A DNA stretch of 64,000 nt from an uncultured Pseudomonadota bacterium (GTDB lineage Bacteria; Pseudomonadota; Gammaproteobacteria; Steroidobacterales; Steroidobacteraceae). How positions within the stretch are numbered: the stretch's first letter is position 1; every line of letters starts with the position of its first letter. The stretch is from NCBI GenBank assembly GCA_903828595.1, contig CAIKMS010000023.1:124001-188000 (forward strand). The letters are read 5' to 3'. The notes beneath the pieces are model-generated. The model was not told the DNA's origin and ran no database searches. It worked only from the letters and a program-made list of their open reading frames with translations. Position numbers and translations under genes: made by a program. Shown one piece after another: positions 18,744 through 27,606 of the stretch.

Positions 18744-19697
18744 TTAAAGATCGCTGCCGAAACTGCGCAGTACCGGCCGGGTCGACGACCCATTGCGTTG
18801 CAAAAGAGTGTAGAGGGTGAACTCGGCACTGCCAATACTCACCACCACCGTGGCCTTCCACCAGTTGCTGGACTGGCCCAGATATTTTGCACCGCTTTTG
18901 GAGCCGGCAAGCAACGCGCCGTCATTTTGATCCACCATGGTGAGGATGTCGGCGTTCAGCGGAAAACAACCTTTCAGACGGTTTTGCGCCAGAGCTTTGG
19001 GGTCCTGCATAAAATTCACCCGCATGGAGGCAGCCAGCGTGCTGAGCACTAACGGGGATGCGGTACAGGTGTTGAGCGTGGAGGGGGCCGGCAGCGCCGT
19101 AATGTAGGGGGCCAGGCGGGCGTAACGTTCGGCGCCAAAACCCGGCAACGACAGCAGTTCCGAGGCGCTCACCAACCGCTGATTGGCGGCCAAGTAGCCA
19201 GGGTTTTGGCTGGTATAGGCGTTATCTTCCGCGCCATCCGGTAGCGTGACCTGAGTGTTCGCGTCGATCCAATCAACGGTTAAATCCGCCCATTTCACTT
19301 CCAGATTAAGGGCCTGCAGAATGCGTCTGAAATGGGCTACCGCCAGCTCGTTGGGCGTGTCGTCGGCATTCACTAGATTGTTGAGATTAAAGCGTCCCTG
19401 CAGGTCTTCTAAAGCCCCCTGGACCGTGCCGCCATCCACCGGCAAGGGTGGCAATGGGGTAGCCCAGGGCTGATCCAAAGAAATCAGATTCGCACCGGAT
19501 TGAGCTTGCGCGAAGAGAATTTCCTGAGCCCAGACTTCCGCACCCAACGCCAGCTGAAAAGCTTTTTCTTGCACAATCATATTGGCCGAACGGCGCATAT
19601 CCAGCGCACCTTCCGAGCCTATGCGCGTGGCCAGCATCGTAGCCAGCGCGACGACCACCAAGGCAATGATCAAGGCAACCCCGCGTTGACGCTTCAT
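18744..19697 (-). CDS. gspK: Type II secretion minor pseudopilin K
   Basis: The product is a 317-aa tip pseudopilin. The prepilin leader MKRQRG precedes the hydrophobic helix VALIIALVVVALATMLA. As typical of GspK, it lacks the Glu at position 5 of the mature helix. The large globular domain includes LEDLQGRFNLNNLVN (about residues 95-109), the conserved calcium-binding-region sequence, and a helix-hairpin-like block LLSLPGFGAERYARLAPYITALP. The ATG overlaps the gspJ stop by 4 bases. Confidence 0.95.
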   Translation of the reverse strand: MKRQRGVALIIALVVVALATMLATRIGSEGALDMRRSANMIVQEKAFQLALGAEVWAQEILFAQAQSGANLISLDQPWATPLPPLPVDGGTVQGALEDLQGRFNLNNLVNADDTPNELAVAHFRRILQALNLEVKWADLTVDWIDANTQVTLPDGAEDNAYTSQNPGYLAANQRLVSASELLSLPGFGAERYARLAPYITALPAPSTLNTCTASPLVLSTLAASMRVNFMQDPKALAQNRLKGCFPLNADILTMVDQNDGALLAGSKSGAKYLGQSSNWWKATVVVSIGSAEFTLYTLLQRNGSSTRPVLRSFGSDL

Positions 19698-20524
19698 CCG
19701 GGTACCTCGATGAGTCGGATGATCTTACCCAGGTCCTTGAGCTGTAGCGTGACCTCCACCGCGCGCGGTCGCCGGCGCGAAAGCGCGCTGGGCAAAGCGT
19801 TTGCGCCCGGGTTGTTGGGCAACGCATTGGCCTTAGCCCCCGAGGTTGGCAGCGCCGGCGGTGGCGTGAGCACATTGCTGTTGTCCAGCGGCGGCCACTG
19901 CCTAACCCAGCCACCGGCCTCACTGTTGGAGGCAAAACTGTCGGGCTTATTGGCATTGGTATCGGGTGTCGAGGCACTGTCAGCATTGGAAGGCGCGGTG
20001 CCTATACCAGAGTTGTTGGTTGTCACCTGCAAGTTAACGGCCGGCAGGTAACGGATACGCACATCCTCTAATCGGCTTAACAGATCGCGTTTAATCGGCA
20101 CGGCGGATAGCGGCGCATCAAGCACGGTGGTGTAAGAGCGCACCAATACGCCACGGTCCTTATCAAATCGATAGGTGACCCTTTGCAACATCGAGCGCGG
20201 CAGCCCAGCGCCGTTGGACCAACCCGCGCGAGTGAACGTCACTAAATTCTGTCCGGAGGTATCGGTCATGATGGCTGGCAGGAAATCCGTGCCTAACGGC
20301 TGGCGCACCGGTCGCGGGCTGAGTTGCTCAAAGTCAGACACCAAGGTGTGCACAGCCAGCTCAATTTCCCGCTCACGGGCAAAGCTCACCTGAGTTGCCT
20401 CGCGCGCCTTCTCCACGTAGGAAAGCGTGCCGTACGCAAAGGCCGACAGAATGGCCAATAAAAAAATGGCCACGAGTAGTTCAATCAGCGTAAAGCCCGC
20501 GGCAGGACGTCGCGTTAGCTTCAT
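19694..20524 (-). CDS. gspJ: Type II secretion minor pseudopilin J
   Basis: The product is a 276-aa pseudopilin with leader MKLTRRPAAG, cleavage before FTLIELLVAIFLLAIL, and the conserved Glu5. The GspJ motif RPVRQPLG is at about residues 80-87, and VTYRFDKDRGVLVRSYTTVLD resembles the family core. A Ser/Thr/Asn/Asp-rich insertion (about residues 175-215) and further linker near 225-250 make it longer than typical GspJ (about 200-240 aa). The ATG overlaps the gspI stop by 4 bases. Confidence 0.93.
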   Translation of the reverse strand: MKLTRRPAAGFTLIELLVAIFLLAILSAFAYGTLSYVEKAREATQVSFAREREIELAVHTLVSDFEQLSPRPVRQPLGTDFLPAIMTDTSGQNLVTFTRAGWSNGAGLPRSMLQRVTYRFDKDRGVLVRSYTTVLDAPLSAVPIKRDLLSRLEDVRIRYLPAVNLQVTTNNSGIGTAPSNADSASTPDTNANKPDSFASNSEAGGWVRQWPPLDNSNVLTPPPALPTSGAKANALPNNPGANALPSALSRRRPRAVEVTLQLKDLGKIIRLIEVPG

Positions 20525-21096
20525 GGGCTTGTGCTCGGATTGGCGGCCAAGCCACTACCCAGGCCTGCACCCGTGGGTGCAGCGGAGCCGGGGTTAGCGC
20601 CCGGTGTAGGCCTACTGCCGTTCGCCCCGGTCGTGCCACTGGCCTGCCCCTGATTGCCCTCGGGGCCGCTGGCTGTGGGTTGCTGATCCCACTGGGTCTC
20701 AACCAACGGTGAGGTGCTTTGCGCGCGTCCCATAAAACCGGTGACAAAGGCACGATTGATGTCGGCACTGTCGCCGCTTAAGCGAACTTTAATATCAATA
20801 CGCCGTATGCCCGGGACGTCGGTTTGCGTCACCGTTTGGGTCCAGCTGTAGCGGGCGTTGGCAAAGTCCACATCGCCCTTGGTGGTGGTGGCCTCCGGCA
20901 GTACACCGGCCAGCCGGGTCTGGGTTAATTGATTAAGTCCCACCCAACTGGCTAGCGTGCGATCGCGCTGCGAACTGGCGTTGCCCGCGGTGTTGGTGAT
21001 CACCGATAACACCGCCGACAAGCCGATGGCAGCGATACCAATCGCCACCAACACCTCCAACAAGGTAAAACCGCGGTTTTTGTAGGAATAACGCAT
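20521..21096 (-). CDS. gspI: Type II secretion minor pseudopilin I
   Basis: The product is a 191-aa pseudopilin with leader MRYSYKNRG, then FTLLEVLVAIGIAAIGLSA with Glu5. The GspI signature LASWVGLNQLTQTRL is at about residues 48-62. The globular domain ends near residue 130 and is followed by a roughly 55-residue low-complexity tail rich in Gly, Pro, Ser, Thr and Ala. Typical GspI is about 120-130 aa, so this tail is an extra domain. Three bases separate it from gspH. Confidence 0.93.
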   Translation of the reverse strand: MRYSYKNRGFTLLEVLVAIGIAAIGLSAVLSVITNTAGNASSQRDRTLASWVGLNQLTQTRLAGVLPEATTTKGDVDFANARYSWTQTVTQTDVPGIRRIDIKVRLSGDSADINRAFVTGFMGRAQSTSPLVETQWDQQPTASGPEGNQGQASGTTGANGSRPTPGANPGSAAPTGAGLGSGLAANPSTSP

Positions 21097-21099
21097 CGG

Positions 21100-21759
21100 T
21101 TAGGGACCACCGGTCAGTTGCAAGGCGCGCTGACTGGGCGAGAGTGCTTTAATCGTGCCGTCGATGGCCTGATCAATAGTCCAGCTTTCAGGCTCCGCTT
21201 CGCGTCGCAATTCCAGGTGGTAAGGCGAGACGTCTCCACTGGCGTAAAAAATCACCTGCGGCTTGGTGTCAAAGCCACGCCGTGTGGGATCGTTCGTATC
21301 GTTATCCAGGCCTTTACCCAAAATGGCCGTGTTGCTGCCAAAGCCGTTGAGGTCGCCTACTTTAGGATCGCGACGGATGCTCTCGTCACGCGGGGCTTCC
21401 AGCAGTTCATCAAGGACTACGGGTCGACCCTCCAAACTCAAGGCGAAGGTGAGCCCCGGTGGCAGCGTGTGCATCGCGTACAATCGATCATCCGGCACGG
21501 TTTCCCAGCGCTGCCGTCGCGGCGAGTAGACATACACCTGAAAACCCGACAAGCCTATGCGAATGCCAAAGTCACGGCCTTCTAGCTGGGCCTCCTGCAG
21601 GGCGGTGGCGGCGACATCCTCAAAATGTTCGACTTCAGTCTGTCGTTGCCGATCACTGCCCAAGGTGCCAATGGACAGCACGCCCAAGGTGGTCAAAATC
21701 GCGATGATCACGATCACCACCATGATCTCGATAAGCGTAAAGCCGCGTTGATGGCCCAC
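21100..21759 (-). CDS. gspH: Type II secretion minor pseudopilin H
   Basis: The product is a 219-aa pseudopilin with a very short leader (MGHQRG), cleavage before FTLIEIMVVIVIIAIL, and Glu5. The GspH C-terminal block VIFYASGDVSPYHLELRRE (about residues 168-186) is conserved. A charged loop (about residues 115-165) is longer than usual. The start is GTG 21759; no upstream alternative fits the leader. It lies 31 bases after the gspG stop. Confidence 0.93.
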   Translation of the reverse strand: MGHQRGFTLIEIMVVIVIIAILTTLGVLSIGTLGSDRQRQTEVEHFEDVAATALQEAQLEGRDFGIRIGLSGFQVYVYSPRRQRWETVPDDRLYAMHTLPPGLTFALSLEGRPVVLDELLEAPRDESIRRDPKVGDLNGFGSNTAILGKGLDNDTNDPTRRGFDTKPQVIFYASGDVSPYHLELRREAEPESWTIDQAIDGTIKALSPSQRALQLTGGP

Positions 21760-21790
21760 GGCAGTCAGCCCACACCGGCGCGCCGACCGC

Positions 21791-22270
21791 TTATTTCAGT
21801 TCCCGTGCATTGATATCGGAATCGACGCCTTCACCGCCAATCTGACCGTCGGCGCCCAGGGTGTACAGATCGTACGGCGCACCGTTGGTGCCTGGGGCAA
21901 CGTAGACGTAGTCACGTCCCCAGGGATCCTTGGCCAGCTGTTTGACATAGCCTTCTGAGCGGTAGTTCACCAGCGTCGGGTCACTGGGCCTGCGCACCAA
22001 AGCTTCCAGACCCTGCTCGGTGGTGGGGTATTTAAAGTTATCCAGCTTATAAAGATCCAAAGCCGATTCGTAACTGCGCAGATCCTGCTTGGCCTTAGTC
22101 ACTCGAGCATCATCGATGCGCCCTAAAATCTGCGGCGCTACCAAGGTCGCCAGGATCGCTAAGATCACTACAACGACCATGATTTCGATCAGCGTAAAGC
22201 CGCGCTGGAGTCCCAAGAGCATTGAACCTGAGAGCGGTCGGGAAGCAATGGCGCGATGTTGGGCAGTCAT
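21791..22270 (-). CDS. gspG: Type II secretion major pseudopilin G
   Basis: The product is the 159-aa main subunit of the T2SS pseudopilus. After the G-FTLIEIMVVVVILAILATLV cleavage and helix region come the conserved KAKQDLRSYESALDLYKLDNFKYPTTEQGLEAL and the C-terminal calcium site region DPWGRDYVYVAPG...YDLYTLGADGQIGGEGVDSDI. The ATG 22270 start gives an unusually long 23-residue leader. ATG 22222 gives the ordinary 7-residue leader (MLLGLQRG) and has AGG 5 bases upstream, so it may be the real start. It is the first gene of the operon; gspC, D, E and F are not in the window. Confidence 0.95.
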   Translation of the reverse strand: MTAQHRAIASRPLSGSMLLGLQRGFTLIEIMVVVVILAILATLVAPQILGRIDDARVTKAKQDLRSYESALDLYKLDNFKYPTTEQGLEALVRRPSDPTLVNYRSEGYVKQLAKDPWGRDYVYVAPGTNGAPYDLYTLGADGQIGGEGVDSDINARELK

Positions 22271-22306
22271 GGGCTAGACTCGCTAATAATGAGGAGTAAG
22301 GCGTAA

Positions 22307-22918
22307 ATGATAGCAGAACCCTTGCCGCCACCTGCAGCCCGGGTCGGTTTGAACGCCAAGCCCGCTTGGAGTGAACTTGCGTTTCTTATTACGGTCCTAA
22401 GTGCCCTGCAGGCCGGCGGAGCGGCACTCAAGATGGCATGGCGATATGACCGTAGTGCGTTGGCGCACGGGCAATGGTGGCGGCTGGAAACCGCCCATTG
22501 GGTGCATTGGGGATGGGATCACTGGGCGATGAACGTCGCCGGGCTGGCCGGTTTATGGTGGCTGTATGCGCCCTTAGCCAGTCGACTGCAGTGGCTTTGC
22601 CTCACGCTAGGCTGCGGTCTGGGCATTAGCCTGGGGCTGTACGCTTTTAGTCCAGAAGTATCCTGGTATGTGGGTTTATCCGGCGTTCTGCACGGCTACT
22701 GGGCCGCAGCAGCACTCATGCTCTGGCGGGTTAACCGCCTAGAGGCCGTAGGTGCGGCGGCATTGCTGATGCTAAAACTTGCGTTTGAGTACCTGCACGG
22801 ACCTGTGTCTGTAGACCCGTCGCCCACACTGACCGTAATCACCGCGGCCCATCGTTGGGGCGCGCTCAGCGGAGCCCTGTCGGCACTGGCCGTTTGTGCC
22901 CGGCGCATCTGGCTATAA
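22307..22918 (+). CDS. rrtA: Rhombosortase (rhomboid-family sorting protease)
   Basis: The product is a 203-aa polytopic inner-membrane serine protease of the rhomboid superfamily. Rhombosortases process proteins with a GlyGly-CTERM tail, which are commonly T2SS clients. Visible motifs: WWRLETAHWVHWGWDHWAMNVAGL (about residues 57-80), the catalytic serine in GLSGVLHG (about residues 124-131), and the catalytic histidine in AAHRWGALSG (about residues 180-189). Short length and spacing fit rhombosortase rather than GlpG. ATG 22307 has GAGGAG 10 bases upstream. It is divergent to gspG with a 36-bp gap. No GlyGly-CTERM substrate lies in the window. Confidence 0.85.
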   Translation: MIAEPLPPPAARVGLNAKPAWSELAFLITVLSALQAGGAALKMAWRYDRSALAHGQWWRLETAHWVHWGWDHWAMNVAGLAGLWWLYAPLASRLQWLCLTLGCGLGISLGLYAFSPEVSWYVGLSGVLHGYWAAAALMLWRVNRLEAVGAAALLMLKLAFEYLHGPVSVDPSPTLTVITAAHRWGALSGALSALAVCARRIWL

Positions 22919-22952
22919 TGACCCGCTTTCGCAAAAGCCAAGGAACTTAAGG

Positions 22953-23915
22953 ATGAGCATTGGATTTGTTTTCCCCGGTCAAGGCTCGCAGTCGCTGGGT
23001 ATGCAGGCCGAATTTGCCAACCAACCGCTGGTTCGCCAAACGTATGACCAAGCTTCAAGCGTGCTGGGCTACGATTTATGGGCCTTAAGCCAGCAGGGAC
23101 CCGAAGAGCAACTCAATGCCACTGAGCGCACCCAACCGTTGGTATTAACAGCCGGGGTAGCTGCCTACCGAGTATGGCTGGCCCAAGGGGGGTTAACGCC
23201 TACCCTGATGGCCGGGCATAGTTTGGGTGAGTTCACAGCCCTGGTTTGTGCCCAGGCGCTGGATTTTGCCCAGGCAGTTGAACTGGTGCGTAAGCGCGGG
23301 GAGTTAATGCAAACCGCCGTGCCGGCAGGCACAGGCGCCATGGCTGCCATATTAGGCCTGGACGATGAATTGGTTGAAGAGGCATGCCGGGTCGCAACTG
23401 AAGGTGAGGTCGTTGAACCGGTCAACTACAACTCTCCGGGGCAGTTGGTGATCGCCGGGCATCGGCACGCGGTGGATCGCGCGATGAAGGCCTGCCAAGA
23501 ACGCGGTGCCAAGCGCGCCGTGCTGCTGCCCGTCAGTGTTCCGGCGCATAGTTCATTGCTGCGCGGTGCAGCCCAAGCCTTTGCCGATGTCATCGCCAAG
23601 GTTAACGTAGACAGCCCACAGATTCCGGTGCTGGGTCTGGGGGCGAGTCCTCATGACACGCCCGCATCCATCCGGGCCCGAGTTGTCGAGCAGTTGCATA
23701 GCCCGGTGCGCTGGACCCAGACGGTCACCACGATGGTCAACAGCGGTGTTCAAGGCTTAGTGGAGTGCGGCCCAGGGCGAGTCCTAAGCACGCTGAATCG
23801 GCGTATCGAACGTAATAAAGAATTTGGTATTTACTCCACAGACACTCCCGCGGCATTAGCCGCCGCCTTGAGCGCCACGGCGCCTCAAGGGTCCGCCACC
23901 CACGCAGAAGGATGA
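22953..23915 (+). CDS. fabD: Malonyl-CoA:ACP transacylase
   Basis: The product is 320 aa and transfers malonyl from CoA to acyl carrier protein for fatty acid elongation. The N-terminal FPGQGSQ motif, catalytic Ser90 in GHSLGEF, the VNYNSPGQLVIAG block and catalytic His199 in PAHSSL are all present. ATG 22953 fits AAGGA with 8-base spacing; an upstream in-frame ATG at 22896 overlaps rrtA and lacks an SD. It is translationally close to fabG. Confidence 0.97.
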   Translation: MSIGFVFPGQGSQSLGMQAEFANQPLVRQTYDQASSVLGYDLWALSQQGPEEQLNATERTQPLVLTAGVAAYRVWLAQGGLTPTLMAGHSLGEFTALVCAQALDFAQAVELVRKRGELMQTAVPAGTGAMAAILGLDDELVEEACRVATEGEVVEPVNYNSPGQLVIAGHRHAVDRAMKACQERGAKRAVLLPVSVPAHSSLLRGAAQAFADVIAKVNVDSPQIPVLGLGASPHDTPASIRARVVEQLHSPVRWTQTVTTMVNSGVQGLVECGPGRVLSTLNRRIERNKEFGIYSTDTPAALAAALSATAPQGSATHAEG

Positions 23916-23920
23916 TTGAC

Positions 23921-24682
23921 ATGACGGCAATGACAGGTTTTCGGGTTCAAGGCGAAGTGGTGCTGGTGACCGGTGCAAGCCGCGGCATTGGACGGGCTTG
24001 TCTGTTGGCGCTAGCCCAGTCGGGTGCCACGGTCATCGGCACGGCGACGACGGCCGAGGGCGCGAGCCGCATTACCACCGATTTAGCGGCTGAAGGCTTA
24101 AGCGGTCGAGGCTTGGTGCTAGATGTTACCTGCGAGGCCAGCGTCGCCGAGGCTTTGGCGGATATCAGCGCTAAGGAGGGGCCGGTCACGGTGCTTGTCA
24201 ATAATGCCGGCATCACCCGAGACGGGCTGCTCATGCGCATGAAACCCGAAGACTGGTCGGTGATCATCGACACAAACTTAAGTTCGGTGTACCGCCTGTC
24301 CAAAGCGGTTTTGCGTGACATGATGAAAGCCCGACAGGGTCGAATCATCAGCGTAGCCTCGGTGGTTGGTCAGACCGGCAATGCCGGGCAGACCAACTAC
24401 GCGGCGGCCAAAGCCGGCATTATTGGGTTTAGCAAATCACTGGCCCGCGAGGTGGCATCGCGCAACATTACGGTTAACGTTGTTGCTCCAGGCTTTATTG
24501 ATACGGATATGACCCGTGCCTTGAGTGAAGAGCAACGTGCAGCACTAGTAGGCACCATTCCATTGGCGAGATTAGGAACGGTGGAAGATGTGGCAGCGGC
24601 GGTGGTCTATCTGGCCTCGCCGGCAGGCGCCTATCTGACCGGGCAAACCTTAAGCGTGAATGGCGGCATGTACCTCGCTTAG
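23921..24682 (+). CDS. fabG: 3-oxoacyl-ACP reductase
   Basis: The product is a 253-aa NADPH-dependent short-chain dehydrogenase that reduces beta-ketoacyl-ACP. It has cofactor motif TGASRGIG, NNAG near residue 95, catalytic Ser147, Tyr160 and Lys164 (NYAAAKAG), and the NVVAPGFIDTDMT segment. ATG 23921 is preferred because AGAAGGA (23906-23912) lies 8 bases upstream; ATG 23912, overlapping the fabD stop, would sit on top of that SD. Confidence 0.96.
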   Translation: MTAMTGFRVQGEVVLVTGASRGIGRACLLALAQSGATVIGTATTAEGASRITTDLAAEGLSGRGLVLDVTCEASVAEALADISAKEGPVTVLVNNAGITRDGLLMRMKPEDWSVIIDTNLSSVYRLSKAVLRDMMKARQGRIISVASVVGQTGNAGQTNYAAAKAGIIGFSKSLAREVASRNITVNVVAPGFIDTDMTRALSEEQRAALVGTIPLARLGTVEDVAAAVVYLASPAGAYLTGQTLSVNGGMYLA

Positions 24683-24768
24683 CAAGCCAGTCAGGGTTCA
24701 AAATGAGTTTGGCGCCGGGGCATTTTCGCGGCTCTCAACCTAAGCCTATGAATAACCACACGAAATGC

Positions 24769-24801
24769 TTGATAGCTCCGAAGCGCGATTTCCCATAAAA
24801 T
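24769..24801 (+). promoter_or_regulatory. Candidate acpP promoter
   Basis: TTGATA (24769-24774) and an A-rich -10-like stretch CATAAAAT (24794-24801) lie in the 242-bp fabG-acpP gap, about 125 bases before acpP. The spacing is at the long end (19-20 bases), so the call is tentative. A GTGCCCAC / GGTGGGAGCA imperfect hairpin follows in the leader. Confidence 0.35.
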
Positions 24802-24924
24802 AGTGGCGTGCCCACTTTAGGGTGGGAGCATACTTCGCGGTCAGAACGGACCCTTTGGGTTTAACCTGATGCAATTTACGTTCATGGCCGCCACGCCATG
24901 TTCACTACAGAGGACTACCAAACG

Positions 24925-25167
24925 ATGAGCAGCGTTGAAGAGAGAGTCAAGAAAATCGTCGCCGAGCAGTTAGGCGTTAAGGGCGATGAGGTCACCAACG
25001 ATGCGTCCTTCGTCGACGACTTGGGTGCTGACTCGCTAGACACCGTTGAGCTGGTGATGGCTCTCGAAGAAGAATTCGAGACCGAGATTCCCGACGAAGA
25101 CGCCGAGAAGATCACCACGGTTCAGCAGGCGATCAACTACATCAACGAACATCAGGGCAAGAACTGA
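24925..25167 (+). CDS. acpP: Acyl carrier protein
   Basis: The product is an 80-aa acidic protein carrying the 4'-phosphopantetheine arm; Ser37 in [10 protein letters not shown] is the attachment site. The sequence is close to canonical gammaproteobacterial AcpP (start [18 protein letters not shown]). ATG 24925 gives the normal N-terminus and has GAGGA about 10 bases upstream; the longer frame from 24898 is not conserved. It is followed by a strong hairpin before fabF. Confidence 0.98.
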   Translation: MSSVEERVKKIVAEQLGVKGDEVTNDASFVDDLGADSLDTVELVMALEEEFETEIPDEDAEKITTVQQAINYINEHQGKN

Positions 25168-25181
25168 TCGTAGGTTCGTTA

Positions 25182-25210
25182 ACCACCCGGTCGTGTGACG
25201 ACCGGGTGGT
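25182..25210 (+). terminator. Perfect hairpin between acpP and fabF
   Basis: A perfect 13-bp stem ACCACCCGGTCGT / ACGACCGGGTGGT closes on a 3-base loop GTG, 15 bases after the acpP stop. There is no T-tract. It probably protects the 3' end of an abundant acpP transcript or attenuates read-through into fabF. Confidence 0.75.
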
Positions 25211-25267
25211 GTATCGCGAGAACACGGTTCGCGGTTAGGGCTAAGCCCGCACTATTGAGGAGTTCCC

Positions 25268-26515
25268 ATGGCGAAAAGACGCGTCGTAGTGACCGGCTTG
25301 GGCATTGTTTCGCCCGTCGGCAGTCAAATAGAGACGGCTTGGCAGAACATCTTAGCGGGCCGCAGCGGCATCCGAGCGCTGACGCGCTTTGACTGCAGTG
25401 CCTACCCCACGCGTTTTGCCGGCGATGTGTCGGGCTTTAATGCCGATGATTACATCGAGCCTAAAGAGGCGCGCCGCATGGACCTGTTCGTCCAATACGG
25501 TTATGCCGCCGCTAGCCAGGCGTTTTCGGATTCTGGGCTGACCGTTACCGAAGCCAACGCGCCGCGTTTCGGTGTGGCCATGGGGGCCGGTATCGGCGGT
25601 CTGGAAACTATTCAGGCCAATCACCAAAAGCTGCTAGACGCCAACGGTCCGCGCAAGGTGTCGCCGTTTTTTGTGCCTGCCAGCATCATCAACATGATCT
25701 CTGGCCATGTTTCTATACGCTACGGCCTGCGCGGTCCCAACTTAGCGCTGGTGACTGCCTGCACGACCTCCACGCACTCGATTGGAATCGCTGCACGCTG
25801 CATTCAATACGGTGATGCGGATGTGATGATTGCCGGCGGTGCTGAGATGGCGCTCAACCCGCTTGGGGTCGCCGGTTTTTGTCAGGCTCGCGCCTTATCC
25901 GAGCGCAACGACGATCCTACTGCTGCCAGTCGGCCTTGGGATCGCGATCGCGATGGCTTTGTCATGGCCGATGGCGCCGGTGCGATTGTGCTAGAAGAGT
26001 ACGAGCATGCCGTGGCACGCGGTGCACGTATCTATGCGGAGTTTGCCGGTTTAGGAATGAGCGGTGATGCCCACCACATCACAGCACCGCCAGAAGACGG
26101 CGAGGGTGCCCGTATGTCCATGGTTAACGCGCTAAAAGACGCTGCGGTTAATCCGGATGAACTGCATTACATCAATGCCCATGGCACCTCCACGCCGTTA
26201 GGCGATAAAGCCGAGACGATTGCGATTAAGCGCGCGTTGGGCGCGCAGCAAGCCTATAAAGTGGCTATCAGCTCCACCAAATCAATGACCGGTCATTTGC
26301 TGGGCGCGGCCGGCGGTATCGAGGCGATTTTTTCCATCTTAGCGATTCGCGATCAGGTAGCACCACCTACCATCAATCTGGATAACCCGGACCCGGATTG
26401 TGATCTGGATTACGTGCCTAAGATCGCGCGTGCGATGCCCATTGAGGTGGTGCTTAGCAACTCATTTGGTTTTGGCGGAACCAACGGCAGTCTGGTATTT
26501 CGTCGGTTACGCTGA
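25268..26515 (+). CDS. fabF: 3-oxoacyl-ACP synthase II
   Basis: The product is a 415-aa condensing enzyme that elongates acyl-ACP and controls the unsaturated fatty-acid ratio. The catalytic triad is Cys165 in [11 protein letters not shown], His near residue 305 in [11 protein letters not shown], and His near residue 342 in [15 protein letters not shown] 25268 has GAGGAG upstream. The next gene is mltG; the pabC gene commonly found between them is missing. Confidence 0.98.
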   Translation: MAKRRVVVTGLGIVSPVGSQIETAWQNILAGRSGIRALTRFDCSAYPTRFAGDVSGFNADDYIEPKEARRMDLFVQYGYAAASQAFSDSGLTVTEANAPRFGVAMGAGIGGLETIQANHQKLLDANGPRKVSPFFVPASIINMISGHVSIRYGLRGPNLALVTACTTSTHSIGIAARCIQYGDADVMIAGGAEMALNPLGVAGFCQARALSERNDDPTAASRPWDRDRDGFVMADGAGAIVLEEYEHAVARGARIYAEFAGLGMSGDAHHITAPPEDGEGARMSMVNALKDAAVNPDELHYINAHGTSTPLGDKAETIAIKRALGAQQAYKVAISSTKSMTGHLLGAAGGIEAIFSILAIRDQVAPPTINLDNPDPDCDLDYVPKIARAMPIEVVLSNSFGFGGTNGSLVFRRLR

Positions 26516-26559
26516 GTCTGCCTGCCCGTGGGCGCTCCAGCTAAATTGGACGAGCCTTA

Positions 26560-27606
26560 ATGATCAAGGCAGCAGCAGGTCTGCTGATGGCTGTCTTGGT
26601 CGCCGCGAGCCTGGTCATGGGGGTGGGTCACTGGTATCGAGCCGCACCAGCCTCCAGCAACGATCAGGCTAAGGTCGTCGAGTTAGCCGCCGGACAAGGC
26701 GTTTCCGCTATTGCTGATCAACTGCAGCGCGCGGGTGTGTTAGATCATCCGCGCCTGTGGGAACTGTGTGTACGATTTACCGATCGCGCTCGCCATCTCA
26801 AGGCCGGCGAGTACGCCATCGCCGCACACGCCACCCCCTTGGCCATCACCGAGCAACTGACCAGCGGACGCGTCTTGCTGCATGCGGTTACGCTGGTGGA
26901 GGGCTGGACTCTTCGTCAGGTATTGGCCGGGCTTAGCACCCACGACTTTTTGCAGCACGACCTGTCTGCTTTGCCCTTGACCGAGCAAACCGCCACGATT
27001 CAATCGGCATTAGGCTTATCGGGAGCGGCTTTAGAAGGCGAGTTTTTCCCTGACACCTACAGCGTGCCCCGACATACCACGGAGTTAAGCCTACTGCGCC
27101 TGGCCCGTGAACGCCTGAGCCAACAACTCAACGCTTTGTGGGAGCAGCGCGCGACTGATCTGCAAATCACAACGCCGCAACAGGCCCTGGTGCTGGCCTC
27201 ACTGATTGAAAAAGAAACCGCTTCGCGTGACGAGCGCGCGCTGATCAGCGCTGTCTTTAACAATCGCCTCGCGCGGGGCATGCGCCTGCAAACCGACCCT
27301 ACGGTCATTTATGGCTTAGGTACCGACTATCAAGGTCGGCTGCACAAAGCCGACCTGGAACGTGACACGCCGTATAACACGTACACCCGTGCGGGCCTTC
27401 CACCCACACCCATCGCACTACCCGGACGAGAATCATTGCTCGCCGCCTTGCACCCGGCCACCAGCGATGCGTTGTATTTTGTCGCTATCGGGGATGGCAG
27501 TGGCCGACACGTTTTTACGCGCACATTAGCCGAGCATCAGCAGGCTGTGCGAGAGTACCTGCAACGGCTACGACAACGGGCTGAGTCTGGAGACACGCTA
27601 CCTTGA
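26560..27606 (+). CDS. mltG: Endolytic murein transglycosylase
   Basis: The product is a 348-aa inner-membrane protein that cleaves nascent glycan strands and terminates their elongation. An N-terminal TM helix (about residues 4-24) precedes a LysM-like region and the YceG domain. The catalytic Glu lies in LASLIEKETASRDE (about residues 212-225), and LQTDPTVIYGLG plus PYNTYTRAGLPPTPI are family signatures. TTGA overlap with tmk indicates coupling. Confidence 0.96.
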   Translation: MIKAAAGLLMAVLVAASLVMGVGHWYRAAPASSNDQAKVVELAAGQGVSAIADQLQRAGVLDHPRLWELCVRFTDRARHLKAGEYAIAAHATPLAITEQLTSGRVLLHAVTLVEGWTLRQVLAGLSTHDFLQHDLSALPLTEQTATIQSALGLSGAALEGEFFPDTYSVPRHTTELSLLRLARERLSQQLNALWEQRATDLQITTPQQALVLASLIEKETASRDERALISAVFNNRLARGMRLQTDPTVIYGLGTDYQGRLHKADLERDTPYNTYTRAGLPPTPIALPGRESLLAALHPATSDALYFVAIGDGSGRHVFTRTLAEHQQAVREYLQRLRQRAESGDTLP

